Shown in pieces: positions 1-8,853 of a DNA stretch of 64,000 bases. The stretch is from NCBI RefSeq assembly GCF_004358105.1, contig NZ_SMYL01000001.1, forward strand, positions 434,001-498,000. Reading direction: 5' to 3'. The notes under the pieces were generated by a model that saw nothing but the letters and a program-made list of their open reading frames with translations, ran no database searches and was not told the origin of the DNA. The stretch's first letter is position 1, and every line of letters starts with the position of its first letter. The position numbers and the translations under genes are program-made. The DNA comes from Sapientia aquatica. Its GTDB lineage: Bacteria; Pseudomonadota; Gammaproteobacteria; Burkholderiales; Burkholderiaceae_D.

Positions 1-50
1 TAGGTTTTGCACAGTGCAAGCGAGCTTAAGGGGGCGCTAGTGTTAGGCAT
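1..50 (-). CDS. fliI: Start of fliI, flagellar export ATPase (partial, runs off the window)
   Basis: An ATG lies five bases beyond the fliH stop on the same strand and opens a frame that stays open to the window edge, 16 codons beginning MPNTSAPLSS. In beta- and gammaproteobacteria fliI directly follows fliH, so this should be the N-terminus of the flagellar type III export ATPase. No ATPase motif falls inside the window, so the call rests on position and the open frame only. Confidence 0.55.
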   Translation of the reverse strand, partial: MPNTSAPLSSLALCKT

Positions 51-55
51 AACGC

Positions 56-775
56 TTACTCATCGCTGTGTTTGGTTTCAACTTCATACCAATTATTGTT
101 GCGCCCAAGCGCTTCGGATAATTGCTGCCAGCGTGCGCCTAGTGATGCATTGATTTGATTACGCATGGTCTCAATGCGGCAATCACCTTGTTTGAGACGT
201 CCATCGGTAGCGATTACCCAGCCGGTTTTGGTGAGCTCGGCACCGATTTTATTTTTAACTAGCGTTGCGTCTTTGGGATGCAAAAATAATTGCGCTGGTT
301 GTTGAACCGAGGGCAGGGCGGCAATTGCTTGTTCGATAATCGGAATTACCAATTCGGGATTGATGGCTAACGCGCTTTTCATCATGGCTTTGGATAAATC
401 CATCGCCAAATCAAGAATATCTTGCGCTACTAAATGTTCGGCTTGCTGCAAGGACGCATTGAACTGGGTACTGATTTTCAGGAAATCACCTAACTCTTGC
501 TGCAAAACTTGCTGCGCTTCTTCTTGTCCAGTTTTGAGACCAACTTGATGACCTTCTTCAAAGCCTTTAGCAAAGCCTTCTTTTTGGGCCGCTAGTTTTA
601 ATTGTTCTATTTCTTTTTGCGTCGCCGGTGTGATTTGCGGTGCAGCTGGTGCAGCGGGGCGACCACCGGCGCTTGCGGCAGGTTTCTTAGCTGGCGCGTC
701 ATCTTCAAACGACGTCATCTCCCAACGTTGATAGGCAGAGAGCTTGCCCTTGGAGATTTGATCAGACAAAAGCAT
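56..775 (-). CDS. fliH: Flagellar assembly protein FliH
   Basis: FliH is the cytoplasmic regulator of the export ATPase FliI and links it to the flagellar C-ring. The 239-residue product has a Pro/Ala-rich disordered N-terminus, then a central charged helix with GxxxG-type spacing (KEGFAKGFEEGHQVGLKTG) typical of FliH, and a C-terminal V-ATPase subunit E-like domain with the LFLHPKD stretch. It lies between fliG and fliI in the usual order. The ATG chosen overlaps the end of fliG by 14 bases; an in-frame GTG nine bases upstream is an alternative start. A GGTGGGGAGG purine run sits just before the ATG. Confidence 0.93.
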   Translation of the reverse strand: MLLSDQISKGKLSAYQRWEMTSFEDDAPAKKPAASAGGRPAAPAAPQITPATQKEIEQLKLAAQKEGFAKGFEEGHQVGLKTGQEEAQQVLQQELGDFLKISTQFNASLQQAEHLVAQDILDLAMDLSKAMMKSALAINPELVIPIIEQAIAALPSVQQPAQLFLHPKDATLVKNKIGAELTKTGWVIATDGRLKQGDCRIETMRNQINASLGARWQQLSEALGRNNNWYEVETKHSDE

Positions 776-1760
776 CCTCCCCACCTTTGCCGCCTAACAT
801 GATTTGGCCTTCGTCGGCTAAGCGACGCACAATGACCAAGATTGCCTTTTGCTGCGCTTCGACTTCGGACAAGCGCACTGGGCCTTTGGATTCCAAATCG
901 TCGCGCATCATCTCGGCGGCACGTTGCGACATGTTTCTGAAAATCTTGTCGCGCATTTCTGGGTTGGCACCCTTTAGGGCGATGATCAAGGTATCGGATT
1001 GGACTTCGCGCAGCAACAGTTGGATGCCACGATCGTCGATCTCCATGATGTTATCGAAGACGAACATTTCGTCCATGATTTTCTCGGCCATGTCGCTATC
1101 GTAATTACGCAGATTGCTCATGACTGAGGCTTCATTTTCACCGCTCATGAAGTTCAAAATTTCTGCCGCAGCGCGCACGCCACCAATGGTTTTTTTCTTC
1201 AGGCTTTCGTTACCGGTCAACAGTTTGGTGAGGACATCATTGAGTTCGCGCAGCGCCGCTGGTTGAATACCGTCCAAGGTGGCGATCCGCAGCACCACGT
1301 CGTTGCGTAAGCGCTCGCTAAAGTTGGTTAAAATTTCACACGCTTGATCGCGTTCCAAATGCACCAAAATCGTTGCGATAATTTGCGGATGCTCGTTGCG
1401 GATGAGTTCGGCAACCGATGGCGAATCCATCCACTTCAAACTTTCAATCCCGCTGGCGTCGCGTCCACCTAGAATTCGATTTAACAACGATGCCGCTTTG
1501 TCATCGCCCAATGCTTTGGTTAATACGTTACGAATGTAGTCATCCGAATCAATGCCCATTGATGAGCTGACATCGGCATCGTTTAAAAAATCACCAATCG
1601 CTGTGGCGACGTTTTCATGCGGGATAGCGGTCATGCTCGCCATTGCAATACCGAGTTTTTGTACTTCACGTGGGCCGAGATGGCGCATCACTTCCGAGGC
1701 GCAATCTTCGCCTAACGCTAGCATTAGAATGGCTGCTTTTTGTAAGCCGGCATCGCTCAT
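762..1760 (-). CDS. fliG: Flagellar motor switch protein FliG
   Basis: FliG forms the upper part of the C-ring, sits on the FliF MS-ring and transmits torque from the stators. The 332-residue length is standard. The EHPQ motif of the middle domain is at residues 123-126 (RNEHPQIIATIL), and the C-terminal domain carries the charged torque helix region (IALKGANPEMRDKIFRNMS). Its start lies about 70 bases below the fliF stop and its end overlaps fliH, consistent with a fliFGHI operon. Confidence 0.97.
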   Translation of the reverse strand: MSDAGLQKAAILMLALGEDCASEVMRHLGPREVQKLGIAMASMTAIPHENVATAIGDFLNDADVSSSMGIDSDDYIRNVLTKALGDDKAASLLNRILGGRDASGIESLKWMDSPSVAELIRNEHPQIIATILVHLERDQACEILTNFSERLRNDVVLRIATLDGIQPAALRELNDVLTKLLTGNESLKKKTIGGVRAAAEILNFMSGENEASVMSNLRNYDSDMAEKIMDEMFVFDNIMEIDDRGIQLLLREVQSDTLIIALKGANPEMRDKIFRNMSQRAAEMMRDDLESKGPVRLSEVEAQQKAILVIVRRLADEGQIMLGGKGGEDAFV

Positions 1761-1831
1761 TTGATCGCTTTCCTTTGTTGCTCTGTTCTTAGTAACGGTT
1801 TAATTGGTCTTGATCTTAGGTGTCGGGAAAA

Positions 1832-3520
1832 TTAATCGTTGTTGACCCAGTTTTTCACCACGTTCGCTACAATTTTAGGATCTTGGCGCGATAAGTCACG
1901 GGCTATTTCCAAATCTTTTTCGTACGCTTGCGACGCTTTAGCGCGCGCTTCTTCGGGGAGATCTTCTTGCGATGATAGTTCGACAACCGAGGCTTCTTCG
2001 TCATCGTCCAAAACCGGTGCTTCACGGTCTTCAATGTCGAGCGCGCCCTTGGCAGTATTGGCGCCATTGCGATCCATGATGCGCTTGAGCAGCGGTTTTA
2101 AGTAGGCGAAAAATAAATACATAATCGCCAAGAATCCGAGCAGGTATTTGCCGATGTCTTTAGCCAGTTGAATATTTTCTGGTTGCTTCCATAGCGGTAC
2201 ATCGGGGCCGTCTTTGTCGTTGCTGATAAATTGACTATTGACCACGTTAATCGTATCGCCACGTTCTTGACTAAAGCCCATTGCTTCTTTGGCTAAAGCG
2301 ACGATTTGGGCTTTTTCCGCATCGGTCAATTCACGATTAATCGACTTACCGTTTTTATCGGTTTCGTGTTTGTAATTAACCACCACAGCGACCGCTAAGC
2401 GCTTAATACCTCCCATGGCGAGTTGGGTATAACGCACGGTCTTATCGACTTCGTAATTAATGGTCGATTCTTTGGAGGTTGGAATCGACGGAGCGGAAGC
2501 CGCCGCTGCGCCATTGACGGGTGGCGCGGTAATCGGGGCAGTGGCGTTGACGGGCGGTTGATTGCTTAACGCACCAGGAATGCCTGAAGCGGCAGCGCCT
2601 GATTTATTGGCCGTTTCGCTACTTTGCATGCTACGCACGCTAGCGACTTCGGGAGCTTGGTTTGGTTTATAGGTTTCGGCGGCTTGCTCAACGTGGTTGA
2701 AATCGACATCGGCGGTGGCTTCTGCGCGCACATTTTGTGGGCCAACGATGGGTGAAATAATGGATTCGATACGCTTAACAATATCTTGCTGCAATTCGTG
2801 CACGTATTTCAGTTGGCTTGGATTGAGCTGCCCATTGTTGGTCGCTTTGGTGGTGTCGGATAACAAGTTGCCGCTTTGATCAACAATGGTCACATTTTGC
2901 GCGGGTAAATCCGGCACGCTAGAGGCGACCAAATGAATAATGGCTGACACTTGTTGTTGATCGAGCATGCGGTTGGAAAATAAATTCAAAATCACCGACG
3001 CCGTGGGTTTTTGCTGATCGCGCACAAACACCGTGTCTTTGGGCATTGCCAAATGCACGCGGGCGGTTTGTACGGACGAAATCGATTCAATCGAACGCGC
3101 CAGTTCGCCTTCTAACGCACGTTGAAAATTAACCTGTTCCAAAAATTGAGAAATCCCCATTTTTTGGTTTTCCATTAATTCAAAGCCGACGTTGCCACCT
3201 TTGGGCAATCCTTGCGTGGCCAGCTTCAAGCGCGCTTCATGGACTTGCGCGGCAGGCACTAGAATCGCGCTGCCACCATCAGAAAATTTGTACGGAATAT
3301 TCATTTGCTGCAAGGACGCCACGATAGCTCCACCGTCTCTGTCGTTTACGTTGGCGTACAACACATGGTAGTCGGGTTGCGAAGTCCACAGCCAAATTCC
3401 GGTCATCACCGCGAGCACAGCCGCTACCGAACCGACTAATAAAAACAGTCGGGTGCCCGTAGTTTCTGGTAAGCCCAAAAAGCGCGGTTGCGGTAAAGCA
3501 GCTTGATCTGATGTTGCCAT
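1832..3520 (-). CDS. fliF: Flagellar M-ring protein FliF
   Basis: FliF builds the inner-membrane MS-ring that houses the export gate. The 562-residue product has two membrane segments, near residues 25-46 and 455-475, flanking a large periplasmic region with the ring-building motif domain (YFRAP-type fold; LPKGGNVGFELM, LARSIESISSVQTARVHLAMP). An Ala/Pro/Ser-rich disordered loop lies around residues 310-350. The acidic C-terminal tail is the FliG-binding site in the family. It is divergent from fliE, as in enterobacteria. Confidence 0.97.
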   Translation of the reverse strand: MATSDQAALPQPRFLGLPETTGTRLFLLVGSVAAVLAVMTGIWLWTSQPDYHVLYANVNDRDGGAIVASLQQMNIPYKFSDGGSAILVPAAQVHEARLKLATQGLPKGGNVGFELMENQKMGISQFLEQVNFQRALEGELARSIESISSVQTARVHLAMPKDTVFVRDQQKPTASVILNLFSNRMLDQQQVSAIIHLVASSVPDLPAQNVTIVDQSGNLLSDTTKATNNGQLNPSQLKYVHELQQDIVKRIESIISPIVGPQNVRAEATADVDFNHVEQAAETYKPNQAPEVASVRSMQSSETANKSGAAASGIPGALSNQPPVNATAPITAPPVNGAAAASAPSIPTSKESTINYEVDKTVRYTQLAMGGIKRLAVAVVVNYKHETDKNGKSINRELTDAEKAQIVALAKEAMGFSQERGDTINVVNSQFISNDKDGPDVPLWKQPENIQLAKDIGKYLLGFLAIMYLFFAYLKPLLKRIMDRNGANTAKGALDIEDREAPVLDDDEEASVVELSSQEDLPEEARAKASQAYEKDLEIARDLSRQDPKIVANVVKNWVNND

Positions 3521-3753
3521 GCGAATCCTCTGAAAATCTATTTCGTCTTAAACGTTACAAGAAAACTAATCGCAGACGCAGAAGGCACATTGCATCTCGA
3601 TGTTGGATAGATTGTCAGATGAATTTGTATTTTTAAACAGGCGAATACATCGGCTTTTACCTGTCTTATCTTAATTAAAACAAGGCATTACCCCTGTTAA
3701 TCTGTTACCCGTTGTCATTGGATAAATGACTTATTGGTTTGAGGGAGGTGGGG
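3521..3753. promoter_or_regulatory. Divergent fliF / fliE intergenic region
   Basis: These 233 bases separate the start codons of fliF and fliE and must contain both promoters. I looked for sigma54 (TGGCAC-N5-TTGCA) and sigma28-type elements and found no convincing copy of either, so promoter class is unresolved. The fliE end has a strong Shine-Dalgarno, GGGAGGTG. Confidence 0.4.
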
Positions 3754-4170
3754 ATGAGTATAGGGATTAGTTCTGGTCAGATCGACTCGATGCTGGCCAT
3801 GATACGCTCTACCGCCGCGCAGGTAACACCGCCGAGTGCGGCTGGTCTGGGTAACGGCAATTCGTTAAATTCTGGCGTTGGCAATGTCGGCGGCGTTGGT
3901 GGCGTAGGTGGTGTCACCAGTGTTGGCAATGTCGCGGGTACCGCTAAAGTCAGTTTTGCTGATGCCTTAAAAAACTCGCTCGGACAAGTCAATCAAATAC
4001 AGGCGCAAGCGCAACAAATGGGCGATAGCTTTGCCGCTGGCGACGATAAAGTGAGTTTGTCCGATGTGATGATTTCGACCCAAAAAGCCAACATCAGCTT
4101 GCAAACCACGGTGCAGGTTCGCAATAAAATGGTGGCCGCGTATAACGATATTATGAATATGCAGGTCTGA
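3754..4170 (+). CDS. fliE: Flagellar hook-basal body protein FliE with Gly/Val-rich insert
   Basis: FliE is the adaptor between the MS-ring and the proximal rod. The C-terminal half is typical (SFADALKNSLGQVNQIQAQAQ, then LSDVMISTQKANISLQTTVQVRNKMVAAYNDIMNMQV). The start is the ATG preceded by GGGAGGTGGGG; a TTG 15 bases upstream is rejected. The 138-residue product is longer than usual FliE (about 100-110) because residues about 28-65 form a Gly/Val/Asn-rich low-complexity stretch encoded by imperfect ggcggngtnggt-like repeats. It is monocistronic and divergent from fliF. Confidence 0.95.
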   Translation: MSIGISSGQIDSMLAMIRSTAAQVTPPSAAGLGNGNSLNSGVGNVGGVGGVGGVTSVGNVAGTAKVSFADALKNSLGQVNQIQAQAQQMGDSFAAGDDKVSLSDVMISTQKANISLQTTVQVRNKMVAAYNDIMNMQV

Positions 4171-4227
4171 ATACTGTTGGGGATCGCCAGCCAAACCAGC
4201 TTAACAAACTTCGCAGACTTCCCTTAC

Positions 4228-4989
4228 TTAGCTACCCAAACCAGTTTGACGCGAATTGCGTTCGCGCTCGATCTTGGTGATTAATTTTTGAATTTGTGAC
4301 ATCACTGGATTTGGCAAATCGATGAATTGAAATCCAATCCGACGACTAACCTTGTCGTTTTTTAATTCCAAATTTTGTGAGTTGCGTACTTGCAGATTGA
4401 CTGAAACCATACCTAAGCCAGGTAAATCAATTTTAGAATTGGCGTAAATTGTTCCGAATTCGGTACTTAATTTGTGCTTTTCATCCATCAACGACACACC
4501 ACCGCAACTAATATCGGACAACGGCAATTTGACTGTGCCGCCGCCGTCTTCTTCGAGCAGGGTAACAACGCAATAAATCGGATTGGTAACTGGCGTGACG
4601 ATGCGATAATTTTCGCGCCGCTGCAATCGGATCATTGTCGTTGGAATGGGGCAGGTAAAGGAAGGGCGACCAGAATAATTGCTCAGGCTGAGCGAATTGC
4701 TTGAAAATTTAATACTGATTTTGTTGAGCGCTGCTTCAAAAAATACTCGTTTGCCACTCACCACACGCTGACTCGTGCTATCTGACGCGGCGCTGTCGAG
4801 CACCAGCGTATTGTTGACATCGTCCACTTTTAAAATAGCGGTGATAACAACTTCGCTACCTTCGTTGATCAGCATCGTGATGAGCTGATTGCTTTCTTGT
4901 AAATTACGTAGCAGAGCAATGATTTCCCGCCGAGATTCAACTTGGTATGGACTTTCATTTTCAGAGACTAAGGCGGTGGTCGATGTCAT
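4228..4989 (-). CDS. YcgR-like PilZ-domain c-di-GMP receptor (flagellar brake)
   Basis: This 253-residue protein has the two-domain layout of YcgR: an N-terminal YcgR/PilZN-type beta domain (about 15-115) and a C-terminal PilZ domain. The c-di-GMP motifs are intact: RxxxR in the linker (QRRENYR) and DxSxxG (SDISCGG). In the family, c-di-GMP-loaded YcgR binds motor proteins and slows or biases the flagellum. Its ATG overlaps the stop of the upstream flhB-like gene in an ATGA, so the two are probably translationally coupled. It is the last gene of the DGC-fliK operon. Confidence 0.9.
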   Translation of the reverse strand: MTSTTALVSENESPYQVESRREIIALLRNLQESNQLITMLINEGSEVVITAILKVDDVNNTLVLDSAASDSTSQRVVSGKRVFFEAALNKISIKFSSNSLSLSNYSGRPSFTCPIPTTMIRLQRRENYRIVTPVTNPIYCVVTLLEEDGGGTVKLPLSDISCGGVSLMDEKHKLSTEFGTIYANSKIDLPGLGMVSVNLQVRNSQNLELKNDKVSRRIGFQFIDLPNPVMSQIQKLITKIERERNSRQTGLGS

Positions 4990-5345
4990 GGTGTTATTTT
5001 TGAATTGTCGCTAACAGGGCTAATCGATGGTGTAAAAGGGATAATTTCCCCAGCATTTTGTTGCTTTTCGATATGGTATAGCCACGCTAGTAATTCCGCA
5101 ACGACGCGATACAGTGCAGGCGGAATATCTTTATCCAATTCCACTTGCATGAGCAGGGCAACGAGTTCTTTCGATTGATGCACATAGACGCCGTGTTCCC
5201 TTGCCCGATCAATGATTGCCTGCGCTACCAGACCTTTTCCCTTGGCGACCACGGTCGGCGCTGAGCTACCTGCTTGATAGGCCAATGCCACCGCGCTTTG
5301 TAGCGGTGAATTATGTCCATCGTTGTTTTTTTGCGTGTCGCTCAT
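4986..5345 (-). CDS. Orphan FlhB C-terminal domain homologue (FlhB-like / FlhX type)
   Basis: The 119-residue protein matches the cytoplasmic C-terminal domain of the export-gate switch FlhB (AVALAYQAG, APTVVAKGKGLVAQAI, VYVHQSKELVALL, DIPPALYRVVAELLAWLY). It has no membrane segments. It begins where FlhB continues after its self-cleavage site, so the NPTH tetrapeptide is absent and it cannot undergo that cleavage. Family relatives can substitute for the released FlhB fragment in substrate-specificity switching. It overlaps fliK at an ATGA and the PilZ gene at another ATGA. FliK is the physical partner of FlhB in hook-length control, which supports a role in the same switch. Confidence 0.88.
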   Translation of the reverse strand: MSDTQKNNDGHNSPLQSAVALAYQAGSSAPTVVAKGKGLVAQAIIDRAREHGVYVHQSKELVALLMQVELDKDIPPALYRVVAELLAWLYHIEKQQNAGEIIPFTPSISPVSDNSKITP

Positions 5346-6730
5346 GAACTGCCACCCGAGTCTTTTGCATCATCTGATTTTTTTCTGATCAAAAGAGAAT
5401 CTAATTCTGCGCCGGTTCCCTTCAGCGCGTTTGTTAATTCTGGTGCGGCGTTTTGCAACATGACAGAACTACTTGCATTATTGGTATTGATGGTGACCCT
5501 AAGATGCTTACCGGTGAGCTGTAATTGGGCCGATACCGTGCCGAGTTGAGCGAATTCAAACCGCACCGAACTGTTCCAGGTCGATTCCGCCGCACTTTGG
5601 TGTTGCGCAGGTTTATCTTGTGAAATCTCCCAATCCATTGGCTGCCCGGCCCACAATTCCCCGTGCCACAAAAACCGCTTTTGTTCCATTGTTTGTAGTT
5701 GTTGCTGGATGATTCCAGCGGCCTCTTTCGGTAAATTGATTTCGGTGCTGGCCGAACTCGCAACTGCACCATGTGCATTGCTGGCCAATGCTTGGGCTGG
5801 GTTGTTGGTGACACGCTCTGGGCCAGTGGCGGTATTTAATCCGGCTTGGGTGGCAGTGTTAGCGAGGTTGTTGGTCGGTGTTTGGTTTGCGGCTGCTTCA
5901 GGATTTGCACTGGTAGTTTGATTGGCGCTAGCCGTGGTGTTTGGATTGGTGGCAGGCGTTGTGAAACTCGCTTGCGGTTCTTTTAATAAATCGCTTAAAC
6001 CAAATTTGCCTTCGGCCCATTGCAGCAAATGCGATTCGTAAAATACGCCGCTGGTGCTGACGTTACTTTCTAACGCGCTCGCGAGTTTGTCGCCGCTGAC
6101 TTGTGGCGTGACTATCAGCGGCACTTTACTCACGCTTGCTGTGGCTTGTTGCTGCGAATTTTGTAGTAAATCATTGACCAATTTACCCGCTGAACTAAAC
6201 GTGGTTGGTGTGCTATCAGGTGGATTGGTGGTGATATTAATTAAGCGCGGATTGCTAGTTTCATCGCTGCCAACAGTCCCAACTCGTCCACCGGATTGCA
6301 AGTACAAGTTGCCCGCACCAACGGGAGCGGAAGAAGAATTTGACGCCGCGAAATCGTCGATGAGTTGTTTAACCGTTCCTAAAGTGGCTTGGGTCGTGGT
6401 CGGTGTTGCGGTGGTTTCGTTGGGATTTTCTGGATTGGCGGAACCGAGTAAAAATGTCGCTCGCGGCGAGGTGCTAATTAAGGTCAGCGCTAATTTGTCA
6501 CCGACTTGCGGGGAGTTTGGAAGCTGCATGCGGGCGGCTACATCCGCGACTTTAACGATGTAAGTACCGTCGTTGAGCGCCGAGACCACTTCGGCTTGAA
6601 ATTGCTTGCCGACCACCAGTTGGCTGGAATTAACAATGGCACCTTGGCGCGACTGATTGACCAATGCAGCGGCTGTTGATGCTTCAACCAGCGTGTTTTG
6701 CACGGTAGGCGTATCAATTCCAGAAACCAT
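5342..6730 (-). CDS. fliK: Flagellar hook-length control protein FliK
   Basis: FliK is the exported molecular ruler that triggers the FlhB specificity switch. The 462-residue product has a long low-complexity Thr/Ala/Asn-rich middle (about 85-320, with NPNTTASANQTTSANPE-type sequence) and a compact C-terminal Flg_hook domain (about 340-450; WHGELWAGQPMDWEI, LGTVSAQLQLTGKHLRVTI). The organisation, not strong motif identity, is characteristic. It follows the GGDEF gene after a 24-base gap and overlaps the flhB-like gene. It is separated from fliFGHI, lying on the far side of fliE. Confidence 0.9.
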   Translation of the reverse strand: MVSGIDTPTVQNTLVEASTAAALVNQSRQGAIVNSSQLVVGKQFQAEVVSALNDGTYIVKVADVAARMQLPNSPQVGDKLALTLISTSPRATFLLGSANPENPNETTATPTTTQATLGTVKQLIDDFAASNSSSAPVGAGNLYLQSGGRVGTVGSDETSNPRLINITTNPPDSTPTTFSSAGKLVNDLLQNSQQQATASVSKVPLIVTPQVSGDKLASALESNVSTSGVFYESHLLQWAEGKFGLSDLLKEPQASFTTPATNPNTTASANQTTSANPEAAANQTPTNNLANTATQAGLNTATGPERVTNNPAQALASNAHGAVASSASTEINLPKEAAGIIQQQLQTMEQKRFLWHGELWAGQPMDWEISQDKPAQHQSAAESTWNSSVRFEFAQLGTVSAQLQLTGKHLRVTINTNNASSSVMLQNAAPELTNALKGTGAELDSLLIRKKSDDAKDSGGSS

Positions 6731-6754
6731 GTTGTGCTCGAGTTAAATCAACAA

Positions 6755-8623
6755 TCAAGTGGCGGACATCACCCTATTTTTACCTGCATTTTTTGCTTCA
6801 TACATCGCCTTATCGGCACGTTTCAATAATATATCTTGAGGCTCTTGCGGCTGGCGCTGCGCCACCCCAGCGCTGAAGGTAATCAAAATCCGTTCTTCGC
6901 CTGCCATGAAAAAATGTTTAGTCAATTCACGTTGCAAGCGCATCATCGTATCTGCTGCATCTTTTAAGCCGGTTTCGGGCATGATGATGACAAATTCTTC
7001 CCCGCCATACCGAGCCACCACATCCATGCTGCGCAAGGTTTTTTTGATGACATTGACCAAATGCACCAAGGCACCGTCGCCGGCGGAATGACCAAATGTG
7101 TCGTTGAGTTTTTTAAAATTATCAATGTCCAACATCCCCACGCACAACTGCATATTACGCCGATCTGCGCGCGACGCTTCGCGTTCAAAAATCTCGTCAA
7201 ACCCACGTCGATTGAGACTGCCGGTAAGCTGATCTTTGTGCACTTGCTCGCTCATCTCGGCCAGTTTTTTTTCTAATTCGCCTATCCGCACTTCGGCGTC
7301 GTGCACTTCTTTTTTTGCCGCGACCATGAGCTCATGCGATTGCTTGGCTTCGTTCTGCACCAGCAGCGTATCTTGCATCAAGTTTTCGAGCATGTGCTGA
7401 ATCGCTTCGGGGCTAGTTTCTTGGGTAATTTTGCCCGAATAGCCGGTGATTTTTTCGTGGTATTCGCCGGTGGTGTTGGCGAAAATACTTAAGCGGTCAA
7501 CAAACAAATCCATTAACTGCTTAACCGATAATTTATTTTGCGCGATGCTGTCTTTTAACACGCCTTGTTTGTAGATCACATCTTTCAGACTGCGTGTCGC
7601 CTCAAGCAAAGCGCGATGATCGATTTCACCGGCGATTAATTCTTGAATCACGATGACTTGTCCGCGTAACCAATTGTCGTCATCGAGCAGCGATGTTACG
7701 TTTTCCAGTAGCAGCTTAAAGAGCGATAACAGCAGTTGCAATTGTTCGCTGCTGTCGTCGCCTTTGAGCGAAATTTTGTAGCATAAATCGCGAATGCGCG
7801 ATTCGATGTCTTGGAATTCCGCGAGCGATTTTGCCGCCTTAACATCCGCCGCAAGCTGGTCGGACGCTTCAAGCAATTTAGGTTCGTTATGCAGTAATGC
7901 GCCCAGCGCCATGCCCAGCGTTTGCGACAGTAATTTGGATAACATGCCCACGATCGGATCATCGACTAATGGCAGCGCGGCGTCGCCCGCAGGAGTGGCA
8001 ATTTTGACGGCCGCGGCATTGGGCAAGTGCTCGATTTTGAAGCAGAGATTTTTTAAACGTGCAGCAATGTCGGCAAATTCTTTTTCGCTAATTGCTTGCT
8101 TTAGTAGCAGGGCCAACGCGTCCGACTCTTGCGCCAATTCTGGGGCGGTCGAGAGCAGCGAAGGTAAGGCCAAATTTAAGGTGCGGGTTAATAAATCTTT
8201 TAATAACGCAGTTTGCTTAGAATCGGTGGCCGCAATTACCAATTGTTTGGAGCTAGCGGCGTCGGCGCTGGGCGTTACCGCATTGGTCAAGGTGGCTAGC
8301 TTTAACTGACTAACAATTTTTTCGATAAAGTCTTTTAGCCCAACGTGGTAGTCGGCCCACATTTTCCGTTCAGCGGCTAGTTTTAAGCGCTTGCCAATGT
8401 CGGCAAATTCTTTGCCTTCGTCGATCAAACTGATCGCTAGATTGAGCAAAATTGCTTCAAGTTCGGCGGTGTTGTTGGGCTTGACGTCATCAATCCCGGC
8501 GATCTCGTTATATAACTTTTGATAGGCGTCCGGCGTAGGTTGAATTCGTAAGGCCGACAGTTGTTTAAACGTCTCGCGTGCCACGTCCGCTGGGCTTTGT
8601 TTGGTGGGTTTAGACGTGGCCAC
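6755..8623 (-). CDS. GGDEF-domain diguanylate cyclase
   Basis: This 622-residue cytoplasmic protein has a long N-terminal helical region (about 1-430) without a recognised sensor domain, a coiled coil (about 425-460), and a C-terminal GGDEF domain. The catalytic GGEEF is at residues 540-544 and an inhibitory-site RxxD (RSMD) at 531-534, five residues upstream, so it should make c-di-GMP and be product-inhibited. It starts with GTG, supported by AGGAG nine bases upstream. As first gene of an operon with fliK, the flhB-like gene and a PilZ receptor, it may supply c-di-GMP locally to the motor. Confidence 0.93.
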   Translation of the reverse strand: MATSKPTKQSPADVARETFKQLSALRIQPTPDAYQKLYNEIAGIDDVKPNNTAELEAILLNLAISLIDEGKEFADIGKRLKLAAERKMWADYHVGLKDFIEKIVSQLKLATLTNAVTPSADAASSKQLVIAATDSKQTALLKDLLTRTLNLALPSLLSTAPELAQESDALALLLKQAISEKEFADIAARLKNLCFKIEHLPNAAAVKIATPAGDAALPLVDDPIVGMLSKLLSQTLGMALGALLHNEPKLLEASDQLAADVKAAKSLAEFQDIESRIRDLCYKISLKGDDSSEQLQLLLSLFKLLLENVTSLLDDDNWLRGQVIVIQELIAGEIDHRALLEATRSLKDVIYKQGVLKDSIAQNKLSVKQLMDLFVDRLSIFANTTGEYHEKITGYSGKITQETSPEAIQHMLENLMQDTLLVQNEAKQSHELMVAAKKEVHDAEVRIGELEKKLAEMSEQVHKDQLTGSLNRRGFDEIFEREASRADRRNMQLCVGMLDIDNFKKLNDTFGHSAGDGALVHLVNVIKKTLRSMDVVARYGGEEFVIIMPETGLKDAADTMMRLQRELTKHFFMAGEERILITFSAGVAQRQPQEPQDILLKRADKAMYEAKNAGKNRVMSAT

Positions 8624-8853
8624 GAAGCGGATCTCCTAAATCAAACATAAAAATTATCCAATTAAAAACGACCTGTATAGTCAGGCCGCAATGTGGGGAA
8701 GATATTTCAGTGTAGTAAATCTGGCTTTAATAACTAGGGCGGGTTGACATATATTTGCGACTTTTTTCATTTTGATTTGTATCTATCGGATTGATTTTAC
8801 CGATTCCGTCGCTAAGCTAAAGCTCTATTACTGGCCGATTTTGGGCGCAAATC
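8624..8853. promoter_or_regulatory. Divergent promoter region between the DGC and the di-haem protein gene
   Basis: The gap is 230 bases. On the plus strand a perfect -35 box TTGACA occurs at 8744-8749, but the sequence 16-18 bases downstream (TTCATT/CATTTT) is a poor -10, so the promoter call is tentative. The AGGAG of the DGC gene is at 8632-8636. Confidence 0.35.

Noticed and set aside
6054-6563. 169-codon open frame opposite fliK.
   Set aside because: Opposes a low-complexity Thr/Ala/Asn-rich coding region, which commonly leaves the reverse frame open.
7794-8309. 171-codon open frame opposite the diguanylate cyclase gene.
   Set aside because: Shadow of the strongly supported minus-strand GGDEF gene; Ser/Ala composition is a mirror of Leu/Ala helices, with no ribosome site.
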